Assembly (NCBI GenBank): GCA_014239005.1
Contig: JABAAA010000044.1
Span: forward strand, 1 to 8,882
Length of the DNA stretch: 8,882 nucleotides
Direction: 5' to 3'
Origin: Alphaproteobacteria bacterium
Lineage (GTDB): Bacteria; Pseudomonadota; Alphaproteobacteria; JABAAW01
The position numbers were made by a program, and so were the translations under genes. The notes below the pieces were generated by a model. That model was given only the letters and a program-made list of their open reading frames with translations, ran no database searches and had not been told where the DNA came from. This document shows positions 1 to 6,171 of this stretch, piece by piece (the stretch's first letter is position 1; each line of letters starts with the position of its first letter).

Positions 1-767
1 CCTTCGGAGACATTTTTTGCCTCGCCCTTGCGCGCTGTTTTTGGCGCACCCTTGTTGTTCGACAGATCCAGGGCTGCCGAGAAGAAGCCTGAGACGATCG
101 ATTTCAGAAACAAGGTCGGGTTTTCTTCTTGCTCAGCGCGTCGATAGACGGAGGCGGGAATGAGGTGCAACAAGTCGCGCCACTCTCCGTCCAGCTGCGC
201 TTTCAACGTGCCGCGCGCTTCTTCCGCGTCGTAGAGCCTGAGCGAACGAATGCGCAGACGTTTCGCCTGTCGATCGCGGCGGCGCTCGATGGCGACATAG
301 CTTTGCAACAGCTCGAAGAGGGTTGAGTCGCGCTCCCATTCGACGACGCTTTCGGGCAGTGTTTTGTGTGCTGCTCCGCAGGCGAACATTTCAGAACCCA
401 AGCGCGGCAGTGTTCGGAAAAAACGCGCCGTGTGGCGAGCCTGTTCCAGCCACAGCAGGTTTTCGCGCAGTGCTGTTGCGCTCTGTTCGCCTTGTGTGTT
501 TTCGTCCTTGTCGCGTGGCAGCAGCAAGCGTGCTTTCATGCGCGCGAGATGGGTTGCCATCACCAAGTATTCGGCTTTGACGGCGAGGTGTAAGCGTGTG
601 GCTTGTGCGACGAAGTCGAGGTATTGCTGTGCGAGCGTTGTCATGGAGATGTGTTTCAGGTCGACGCGTCGTTGTCGCGCCAGCCCGAGCAGGAGGTCGA
701 GCGGCCCTTCGTAGTTACCGAGGGAGAGAATCAGAAGTTCGTCGGGCGCGGGGGAGAAATCGGTCAT
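1..767 (-). CDS. scpA: Segregation and condensation protein A (ScpA), 3' end cut by window edge
   Basis: ScpA is the kleisin subunit that, with ScpB, bridges the SMC dimer in bacterial chromosome condensation and segregation; it acts in the cytoplasm on the nucleoid. About 255 codons are visible from the ATG at 765-767 to the window edge with no stop. The N-terminal SMC-head-binding region is clear: residues 18-28 read NYEGPLDLLLG, followed by a helix with QQYLDF near residue 50 and LVMATHLARMKARLLLPR near 68-85, all hallmarks of ScpA. The segment EEARGTLKAQLDGEW near 182-196 and the start of the C-terminal winged helix (LKSIVSGFFSAALDL, about 220-235) fit alphaproteobacterial ScpA. Only the last few tens of residues seem to be missing. 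No clear Shine-Dalgarno precedes the ATG, but this start puts the conserved block at the usual distance. scpB probably follows outside the window. The identification is firm; the start is moderately sure. Confidence 0.93.
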   Translation of the reverse strand, partial: MTDFSPAPDELLILSLGNYEGPLDLLLGLARQRRVDLKHISMTTLAQQYLDFVAQATRLHLAVKAEYLVMATHLARMKARLLLPRDKDENTQGEQSATALRENLLWLEQARHTARFFRTLPRLGSEMFACGAAHKTLPESVVEWERDSTLFELLQSYVAIERRRDRQAKRLRIRSLRLYDAEEARGTLKAQLDGEWRDLLHLIPASVYRRAEQEENPTLFLKSIVSGFFSAALDLSNNKGAPKTARKGEAKNVSE

Positions 768-796
768 GAGAACAACGGGAAAAAGGGGGAGGGCGG

Positions 797-825
797 ATTG
801 TACTGGATGAGGGGGCGTTTGGGAA
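797..825 (-). promoter_or_regulatory. Possible sigma70-type promoter before scpA
   Basis: In the 137-nt spacer between nagZ and scpA, the minus strand carries TTCCCA (820-825) and TACAAT (797-802) separated by 17 nt. These match the -35 and -10 consensus at 4 of 6 and 5 of 6 positions. The -10 box lies about 30 nt before the scpA ATG, so a short leader would result. This is pattern matching only; scpA may instead be transcribed by read-through from nagZ. The rest of the spacer holds a weak 5-bp hairpin at 855-871 without a T-run, and nothing else I can name. Confidence 0.35.
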
Positions 826-904
826 ACAGCGTATTGATGCGCCCACACCTAATGCGAAGAGAAGAGCTTCGTATCGACAAAAAGGCGGTCTGCTCCTGCG
901 AAAA

Positions 905-1972
905 TTAAGGTCGATTGTTCGCCTCGACTTGCGCAAGCAACCGCTCTGCCTCTTCCTTCTCTTCTTGTCCCGAAGTTTTTTTGCGCCGCGCAGCTAACGC
1001 CAAGGCCGCGTCAAGCTTTGCCGACAAGTTGTCAAAATTCTTCGCAGCAAAGGACGCTTCGATCGCCTGAGCGACGGCGCGAATCGTCGAAATCGAACTG
1101 CCACAATAAAGAGGCAGATCGCATCCTGCCTCCAAAGATTTGCACGCAAGCTCGCCTTCGCTGCCACAAAGCGCCTTCATGCGAAGGTCGTCGGAAAGCA
1201 ACAAACCCCGAAAGCCGATCTCGGAACGAACAACATTCTCGATCGTCTTCTTCGACAAGGTCGCAGGCAAGCCGCTGTCAATATCGCTGTAGAGGATGTG
1301 GGCGGTCATCATCATCGGCAAGTCGCGCAAGGCACGAAAGCAGGTAAAGTCGCTTTCCGAAAGCTCCCGCCGCGTCGCCTCTACGCGCGGCAGTGCCTTG
1401 TGACTGTCGCAGGTCGCACGCCCATGCCCCGGCACATGCTTGACGACAGGAAGAACGCCCGCATCCAGCAAGCCCTCGGCTTGCGCACGCGCCAAGATCG
1501 GAATGCGAGTTTGCCCGTCTTCGAGTTTCGATGCAAAAGCCCTGTCGCCGATCACGGAATCCGCCTCCTTCGTCGGCAGGTCGCAGACAGGTGCACAATC
1601 GACGGTGATACCCAAATCCGCAAGCTCAAGCCCCATCAGCCACGCGCTCGCTCGGCAAGCGGCAACCGCATCCTCCCTGCCGTGTCGCTGCCAGTAATCG
1701 CCGAAGGCACGCGCGCAAGGAAAACCACGCCAGCGCGGCGGACGCAGGCGTTGCACGCATCCTCCCTCCTGATCGATCAGAATCGCCGTGCGGTCTCGTC
1801 GCGAGCGCGCGGATGCTGCCTCGTGTAGCGCAGTGCACAGGTCGCGCACTTGCGAGGGCTCGTCGATGTTGTGCGCAAAAAGAATGAAGCCCGACGGCGA
1901 GAGCTCTTCAAAACAGATGCGCTCGCTCGTACTCAGACGCGTGGAACGGCAACCGACGATGAGTGGAAGCAT
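905..1972 (-). CDS. nagZ: Beta-N-acetylhexosaminidase NagZ (glycoside hydrolase family 3)
   Basis: NagZ is a cytoplasmic enzyme that removes terminal GlcNAc from 1,6-anhydro-muropeptides during peptidoglycan recycling. The protein has 355 residues, normal for the family. Visible motifs in order are GFILFAHNIDEPSQV (28-42), the substrate-binding loop IDQEGG (66-71) with QRLRPPRW after it, VIGDRAF (140-146), the catalytic loop KHVPGHGRATCDSH (178-191) with the His/Asp pair of NagZ enzymes, and LLLSDDLRM (257-265) with the nucleophile Asp261. Residue 72 is Cys where family members almost always have Arg (usual EGGRV). The protein is rich in Cys (14) and ends in a charged, probably helical tail after residue 328. 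The start is backed by a good ribosome-binding site. It sits 45 nt after the SPOR-protein gene and 137 nt before scpA, the order usual in alphaproteobacteria. Confidence 0.95.
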   Translation of the reverse strand: MLPLIVGCRSTRLSTSERICFEELSPSGFILFAHNIDEPSQVRDLCTALHEAASARSRRDRTAILIDQEGGCVQRLRPPRWRGFPCARAFGDYWQRHGREDAVAACRASAWLMGLELADLGITVDCAPVCDLPTKEADSVIGDRAFASKLEDGQTRIPILARAQAEGLLDAGVLPVVKHVPGHGRATCDSHKALPRVEATRRELSESDFTCFRALRDLPMMMTAHILYSDIDSGLPATLSKKTIENVVRSEIGFRGLLLSDDLRMKALCGSEGELACKSLEAGCDLPLYCGSSISTIRAVAQAIEASFAAKNFDNLSAKLDAALALAARRKKTSGQEEKEEAERLLAQVEANNRP

Positions 1973-1978
1973 CCTTCG

Positions 1979-1986
1979 TCCTTCTC
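1979..1986 (-). promoter_or_regulatory. Ribosome-binding site of nagZ
   Basis: The minus strand reads GAGAAGGA, ending 6 nt before the ATG at 1970-1972. It is the only convincing Shine-Dalgarno sequence in front of a gene in this window, and it fixes the nagZ start. Confidence 0.7.
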
Positions 1987-2017
1987 AATGTGGAGGTTTA
2001 TGGAAACTAAGGGGGAA

Positions 2018-2935
2018 CTAAGGCGCGATTCGTTTGACAAGACAGCTGCGCGCGCGCGTCTTCAGCTCCCGACAAAGCGCCTCTGCAAGCGACTGCGACT
2101 GCGGTCCCAGCAGCAACCGCCAGACGCGTCTGCCGGAGGCAAGCGTCGCCGCGTTGGCGACGTAGTTTTGCGTATACAGCAGTTCCGGCAGCTGGTCGTG
2201 CAGCTTTGCCCAAGCCTTGTCCGCAGCAGCACGCGATTCCAGCGCGGCGATTTGCACATACCATGTTCCTGCATTTCCTGAAGCGGAAGCTTTGGGCTTA
2301 CCAGTTTGCTCGACCGTCGTTTCGCCCGTCGTTGCGACTTGGTCGGCGGAACTATCGTTCGCGGCGGGTTTCTCCTTGTCCGTCTTGTCCGAAAGCGAAT
2401 CATCGCCGTCATCCTTGTCATCGTTATCGGTGTCCGTCGAGCTATCGTCTTTTTCTTGGGCTTTGTCGGAGGTGACAAGAGAATCCTTTGGAGAATCCTT
2501 ATCAGTGTCTTTTTGGGTGTTCTGTTTTGGTTGATTTGGCGTTGCGTTGCTTTCTGCTGCGTCTTTTCCGCGCAGCAGGCGGAAGACGCTGGCATTGCTG
2601 TTGGGTTCGGGCTTGACCTGCGCTTCTGGGGGGGCTTGCTTTATCGTCCCCTCGGCTTCGATGAGTATGGGCTGCGGCGGTGGGGAGGGAGCGAGCAGTA
2701 GGCTGTAGATGACGATCCCCGAAAGGGCAGCAAGACACAGCAACCCTGCGACGAGGGCGACGAAGCCGAAGCCGGACGGTTCTCTTTCGGAAGGTTGGCT
2801 TTGGAAGGCGTGTTCTTGCAAGGTTTCTCGTGCGTAGGGGTTGTAGGTGGGGTCAAGCGTCTCTTCTTGTGCCTTTTCTTCCTCGTAGCCTTGCGATGGT
2901 TTCGGAGGAACGTCGTCGGGGGGGAGGGTGGTCAT
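2018..2935 (-). CDS. Membrane-anchored SPOR-domain protein
   Basis: This is a 305-residue bitopic membrane protein. Residues 1-55 are hydrophilic and presumably cytoplasmic, residues 56-81 form one strongly hydrophobic helix, and 82-92 are Pro-rich. Residues about 120-220 are a low-complexity linker dominated by Asp, Lys, Ser and Thr. Residues 223-303 form a SPOR domain, beginning GTWYVQIAAL and containing RVWRLLLGP followed by a helix with ALCREL. SPOR domains bind peptidoglycan strands lacking stem peptides and so target proteins to the division septum. The layout (short cytoplasmic tail, one TM, long periplasmic linker, C-terminal SPOR) is like FtsN and DedD, but I cannot assign it to either. 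A SPOR gene directly after argS is typical of alphaproteobacteria. It starts 7 nt after the argS stop with no clear ribosome-binding site, so translation may be coupled to argS. Confidence 0.9.
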   Translation of the reverse strand: MTTLPPDDVPPKPSQGYEEEKAQEETLDPTYNPYARETLQEHAFQSQPSEREPSGFGFVALVAGLLCLAALSGIVIYSLLLAPSPPPQPILIEAEGTIKQAPPEAQVKPEPNSNASVFRLLRGKDAAESNATPNQPKQNTQKDTDKDSPKDSLVTSDKAQEKDDSSTDTDNDDKDDGDDSLSDKTDKEKPAANDSSADQVATTGETTVEQTGKPKASASGNAGTWYVQIAALESRAAADKAWAKLHDQLPELLYTQNYVANAATLASGRRVWRLLLGPQSQSLAEALCRELKTRARSCLVKRIAP

Positions 2936-2946
2936 GCTGTTTTCAT
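2932..2946 (-). other. Four-codon mini-ORF linking argS and the SPOR gene
   Basis: On the minus strand, an ATGA overlap joins the argS stop (TGA 2943-2945) to an ATG at 2944-2946. This opens a frame of four codons, Met-Lys-Thr-Ala, ending in a TGA (2932-2934) that again forms ATGA with the start of the SPOR gene (2933-2935). Such overlaps can let terminating ribosomes restart. That it is used is inference; it could be chance. Confidence 0.3.
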
Positions 2947-4727
2947 GTCATTTCTTGCGGAGCGGTCACGCCGCAGAGGTTGAGTCCTGTCTCCAGCGTT
3001 TTTTGCGCGCTCTTGACGAGTGCAAGGCGCGCTAAAGTTAGGGGAGGGACCGGGGGAGGGGTTAGGGGAGGGGTGTTGAGTTCTGCGGGCAGGATTCGTT
3101 TGCTGCGGTCTTTGTTGCCTTCGTTCCACCAAGCGTGCAGCGCTGCTGCCATGTCGCCGATGGCGAATGCGAGGCGATGGGGTTCGAGGGTTTCGGCGGC
3201 GGATTGGGTTGTGCGTTCGAAGAGTGCGAGGTTGCGGAGCAGTCTTCGTTCGGCGGCGGTAGCGAGCAGGGAGGGGTTAGCTTTGGCGAGGTCGTTTTCT
3301 TCGATGCGGAGTTCTTGAGCGCTGCGCCAGACCGAGCAGCATCGAGCGTGTGCGTATTGAGCGTAGAAGACGGGATTGTCGTGCGATTGTCGGACGGCGG
3401 TTTTCAGGTCGAAATCGAGCGGCGCGTCGGTTTTTCGGGTGAGCATGAGGAATCGCACGGCGTCTTTTCCTACGCGCTCCAGGAGCGAGCGCAGGTCGAG
3501 GAAGGTGCCGCCGCGCTTCGACATTTTGAGTGTTTTTCCGTCTTCTATGAGGCGCACGATTTGACAGGAGACGACGGCGAGCGTAGGGGCTCTTTCCTTC
3601 TTCTCCGCTCCATCATGGCAGGCTTTGAGGGCGGCTTGCAAGCGTAGCGCGTGCCCCGAGTGGTCTGCGCCGAAAATATCGACGAGCTCGTTCGCCCCGC
3701 GCTGCAGCTTGTCGAGGTGGTAGGCGAGGTCTACGGCGAAATAGGTGATTTTGCCTGTCGAGGTTTGCAAAACGCGGTTTTCGCTGTCGCCGAAACGTCG
3801 GGTTTCCATGATCAAGTGTCGTTGGGCAAGGTCGCTTTTGGGGGCGCGCGCGGCTTTCGGGGCGGGCAGGGTATCGTGTTTGGCGAGTCCTTGTTGTTGC
3901 AGGCGTTGCAGCAATCGTTCGACCGCGCCTTTGGCGACGAGCTCGCTTTCGGAGACGAAGCTGTCGAAGCGCACGCCTAGCGCTTGCAGGTCTTGGCGGA
4001 CGCTTGTCATCGTGTGGTCGCGAGCGAAGGTTTGCAACGGAGCGAGCCAAAGGGAAGGTTCTTGTTGCAGCCACTTGTCGTCGTCGCGTTCGCGGAGTTT
4101 TTGCGCGCAGGCTACGAGGTATTGACCTGGATAGAGTCCTTGCGGGGGTTCTTGTGCTTGCAGGGTTGGCTCGAAGAGTTGACGGTATCGCCAGTGTAGC
4201 GATCGAGCGAGGGTTGCCATCTGTTCGCCGTGGTCGTTGACGTAGTATTCGCGGCGGATCTTGTGACCTTGTCGTTCGAGGAGGTTGGCGAGAACGTCTC
4301 CGACGACGGCGCCGCGCGTGTGTCCGATGTGGAGGGGTCCTGTCGGGTTGGCGGAGACGAACTCGATGTTGATGTTGCGCGGGCTTTTGGGGGGAGTGCG
4401 TTCTTCGGGAACGAGCAGGGATTGGAGCAGTTGTCGGAGGGCGAGGGGTGAGAGGGTGAAGTTGATGAATCCTGGGTGGGCGATGGCGGTTTGTTCGATG
4501 AAAGGATTTTGCTTGAGGAGGGGTAGGAGGTGTTCGGCGAGGGCGAGTGGCGGGGTGTTGCAGGTTTTCGCGAGGGTGAGGGCTGCGTTGGTCGCGAGGT
4601 CGAAGGGAGAGTTGGGGGGGGGAGGATCGATGGCAACGCGCTGGCATTGTTGCGGCGAGAGGGCGAGCTTTTTGTCTGCGAGGATATCCTCGAGAAGGCG
4701 GGTGCGCAGGGTACTGATGAGGTCCAA
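2943..4727 (-). CDS. argS: Arginyl-tRNA synthetase (class I)
   Basis: ArgS charges tRNA-Arg with arginine in the cytoplasm and is essential. The product has 594 residues, close to the usual length. The N-terminal additional domain (about 1-110) includes FDLATNAALTLAK. The catalytic core begins with FVSANPTGPLHIGHTRGAVVGD, with the HIGH signature at 133-136, and carries YYVNDHGEQ (161-169) and the KMSKR loop at 401-405. The C-terminal anticodon-binding helical domain has DNPVFYAQYAHAR (450-462) and ARLALV. The start is a TTG at 4725-4727. No in-frame ATG or GTG lies between it and the upstream stop, and the first residues (DLISTLRTRLLE) align with the usual ArgS N-terminus. No Shine-Dalgarno is visible; the leader is pyrimidine-rich. 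A Pro-rich insertion lies at residues 552-563. The SPOR gene follows after 7 nt. Confidence 0.97.
   Translation of the reverse strand: MDLISTLRTRLLEDILADKKLALSPQQCQRVAIDPPPPNSPFDLATNAALTLAKTCNTPPLALAEHLLPLLKQNPFIEQTAIAHPGFINFTLSPLALRQLLQSLLVPEERTPPKSPRNINIEFVSANPTGPLHIGHTRGAVVGDVLANLLERQGHKIRREYYVNDHGEQMATLARSLHWRYRQLFEPTLQAQEPPQGLYPGQYLVACAQKLRERDDDKWLQQEPSLWLAPLQTFARDHTMTSVRQDLQALGVRFDSFVSESELVAKGAVERLLQRLQQQGLAKHDTLPAPKAARAPKSDLAQRHLIMETRRFGDSENRVLQTSTGKITYFAVDLAYHLDKLQRGANELVDIFGADHSGHALRLQAALKACHDGAEKKERAPTLAVVSCQIVRLIEDGKTLKMSKRGGTFLDLRSLLERVGKDAVRFLMLTRKTDAPLDFDLKTAVRQSHDNPVFYAQYAHARCCSVWRSAQELRIEENDLAKANPSLLATAAERRLLRNLALFERTTQSAAETLEPHRLAFAIGDMAAALHAWWNEGNKDRSKRILPAELNTPPLTPPPVPPLTLARLALVKSAQKTLETGLNLCGVTAPQEMT
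3037..3073 (+). repeat. G-rich tract with short direct repeat (potential G-quadruplex) inside argS
   Basis: The plus strand, which is the template strand of argS, has six runs of three to five G within 33 nt (3041-3073), more than enough for a G-quadruplex. The 12-mer GTTAGGGGAGGG occurs twice, at 3037-3048 and 3061-3072, a period of 24 nt or eight codons. On the coding strand this gives the Pro-rich stretch around ArgS residues 552-563. Confidence 0.6.
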
Positions 4728-4790
4728 GGAAAAAGAGCAGAAAGAAGAAAACAGAGCAAGAAAAGCTAGAGAATAAAGTTAGAGAATGAT
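4728..4790 (-). promoter_or_regulatory. Pyrimidine-rich, SD-less leader of argS
   Basis: The 60-odd bases before the argS TTG are almost all C and T on the sense strand, for example CTGCTCTTTTTCC directly before the start codon. There is no purine-rich ribosome-binding site. Within it the octamer TAGAGAAT (plus strand) occurs at 4767-4774 and 4780-4787. Pyrimidine-rich leaders can recruit ribosomes through ribosomal protein S1; that this happens here is inference. Confidence 0.4.
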
Positions 4791-4799
4791 GGATGTTAA

Positions 4800-4829
4800 T
4801 TGATAAAAACGCAAGATAGTAAAGTTCAA
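4800..4829 (-). promoter_or_regulatory. Possible promoter for argS
   Basis: On the minus strand TTGAAC (4824-4829) and TATCAA (4800-4805) are 18 nt apart and match the sigma70 -35 and -10 boxes at 4 of 6 positions each. The site lies in the AT-rich spacer about 70 nt before the argS start and after the inverted repeat behind dgt. It is weak and based on pattern only. Confidence 0.3.
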
Positions 4830-4841
4830 GACAGCAAGGTT
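4812..4841. repeat. Imperfect 15-bp tandem repeat in the dgt-argS spacer
   Basis: On the plus strand CAAGATAGTAAAGTT (4812-4826) is followed directly by CAAGACAGCAAGGTT (4827-4841), identical at 12 of 15 positions. It overlaps the putative -35 box of argS. It could be a duplicated binding site or simply a local slippage product. Confidence 0.45.
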
Positions 4842-4885
4842 AAGATTTGCAAACGTCCTGCTTGCCAGGTCGGCATCGATAGATC

Positions 4886-4923
4886 TTGCGCGTGCCACCT
4901 AAAAGGCACAAGCGCACGCGCAA
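4886..4923. repeat. Perfect 10-bp inverted repeat 13 nt after dgt
   Basis: TTGCGCGTGC (4886-4895) and its exact complement GCACGCGCAA (4914-4923) flank an 18-nt loop. Inside, GTGCC (4892-4896) and GGCAC (4905-4909) can form a second hairpin that shares bases with the outer stem, so the two are mutually exclusive. No T-run follows on either strand, so it does not look like a standard intrinsic terminator. It may be a processing or 3'-end hairpin of the dgt transcript or a protein-binding palindrome. Confidence 0.6.
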
Positions 4924-4936
4924 CAGAGAAGATTTG

Positions 4937-6169
4937 TTACAGACTAGAATGTTTCCCGCCCGTTTCTTCTATTCCCGCAGACAAGATACCTCCGATAGCG
5001 TCTCGTACTTTGTAAGCGTAGTTGTCGGTCATACCCGCGATATAGTCTGAAAGTGCACGCGAACCTTTTTTTAGATTGTATCGTTTCCAAAAAAGATTGT
5101 TCCAATAATTGGAATTGTCTGGCAAGGAACGAAATAGCCAGCGGACGGTATGCCGCCCTTTCTCTCCTTCCTCGATAACTTTTTGATGGTGATACATAGA
5201 TGTGTTTAAAAAATCTTTTAGTTTTTTGTTTTTTTCAAATTGTTCTGTTGAAAGATTAACAATGTCTTCGTCATGATTCTGCACACCTGTGATTGAAGAT
5301 ATTTTTTCTTTTTGTATAAGATGCTTTGTTTCCCTAATAGTGTCTTCAATCGTCATGCCTATTAAACTTGAGATAAGCCTGCGTTCCAAGCGTTCCTCGT
5401 AGGTTTCATCATTCGGTAATTTGTCCTTGTCAATAGAATCGTGAACCTTCTTAATATGCTCCACCTCGTCGCAAACTTCGGAAAGGGTAATAAGTTGTGC
5501 GCGTAAGCCGTCCTCCAAGTCGTGATGGCTGTAAGCGATCTCGTCGGCGACGCAAGCGCATTGCGCCTCCAAGCTTGCGGGCTTGTCAAAGTCGAAGCTC
5601 GGCAACATAGATTCTATCGCAGGAAAAAAAGAGATCAATTTTTCCTTGTCGTTTTTCTTTTTCCTTTCGGTCACGCCATGATGTTTTAACAATCCTTCCA
5701 ATGTTGCTGCGGTCAAGTTCAAGCCGTCAAATTTTTGTCCAATAATTTCTAACTTAGTAACCAAACGCAAAGTTTGTATATTGTGATCAAAGCCGTTCGG
5801 ATTGCCTCCTTCCTCCCGCATCAGTTTGTCCAGCTCCTCCTCCCCGACATGCCCGAACGGAGGATGCCCCAAGTCGTGCGCCAACGCGATCGCCTCCGTC
5901 AAATCCTCGTCAACGCCAATCGCGCGTGCAAGCGAGCGCGCGATCTGCGCCACCTCTAAAGTATGCGTCAGCCTCGTGCGAAAATGGTCGCCCTGCGGCG
6001 CAATAAAAACTTGCGTCTTATGCATCAAGCGACGAAACGCACGCGAATAAAGAATACGATCACGATCGCGTTGATAGGCGCTACGCGAACCCTGCCTGCC
6101 TCCTTCTTCCTTATAACAACGACGGACAAAAGATCCTTCCAACGGCGTCGCTATCGACGAACGCGACAT
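4937..6169 (-). CDS. dgt: Deoxynucleoside triphosphate triphosphohydrolase, Dgt family (HD domain)
   Basis: Enzymes of this family hydrolyse dNTPs to deoxynucleoside and triphosphate, keeping nucleotide pools in check. The 410-residue product opens the family's conserved region with YQRDRDRILYSRAFRRL (32-48), then HKTQVF. The metal-binding HD residues are H69 (RLTHTLEV), H98-D99 (ALAHDLGHPPFGH) and an Asp in ADEIAYSHHDLEDG (208-221). FDGLNLTAATLEGL (147-160) and the C-terminal SDYIAGMTDNYA (374-385) are also typical. The length fits the shorter dGTPase-like class rather than E. coli Dgt, so substrate preference is open. The ATG at 6167-6169 is 2 nt after the stop of the oxidoreductase gene, with no clear ribosome-binding site; a reading frame continues upstream but does not resemble the family. 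The 3' half is much more AT-rich and Lys-rich than the 5' half. Upstream of argS is its usual place in alphaproteobacteria. Confidence 0.93.
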   Translation of the reverse strand: MSRSSIATPLEGSFVRRCYKEEGGRQGSRSAYQRDRDRILYSRAFRRLMHKTQVFIAPQGDHFRTRLTHTLEVAQIARSLARAIGVDEDLTEAIALAHDLGHPPFGHVGEEELDKLMREEGGNPNGFDHNIQTLRLVTKLEIIGQKFDGLNLTAATLEGLLKHHGVTERKKKNDKEKLISFFPAIESMLPSFDFDKPASLEAQCACVADEIAYSHHDLEDGLRAQLITLSEVCDEVEHIKKVHDSIDKDKLPNDETYEERLERRLISSLIGMTIEDTIRETKHLIQKEKISSITGVQNHDEDIVNLSTEQFEKNKKLKDFLNTSMYHHQKVIEEGEKGRHTVRWLFRSLPDNSNYWNNLFWKRYNLKKGSRALSDYIAGMTDNYAYKVRDAIGGILSAGIEETGGKHSSL

Positions 6170-6171
6170 TT

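Noticed and set aside
855..871. Hairpin CGAAG/CTTCG in the nagZ-scpA spacer as a terminator
   Set aside because: The stem is only 5 bp and no T-run follows on the transcribed strand.
129..936. Several plus-strand frames of 65-176 codons opposite scpA and nagZ
   Set aside because: They overlap each other and lie antisense to genes with clear family motifs.
3613..4647. A 344-codon open frame on the minus strand within argS, rich in Arg and Pro
   Set aside because: It lies in another frame of the clearly coding argS, is dominated by Arg, Pro and Thr as expected of a GC-biased shadow, and matches no family I recognise.
4800..5015. A 71-codon plus-strand frame covering the spacer and the end of dgt
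   Set aside because: It has no ribosome-binding site or recognisable family, overlaps dgt antisense, and its repeated QDSKV comes from the 15-bp tandem repeat.
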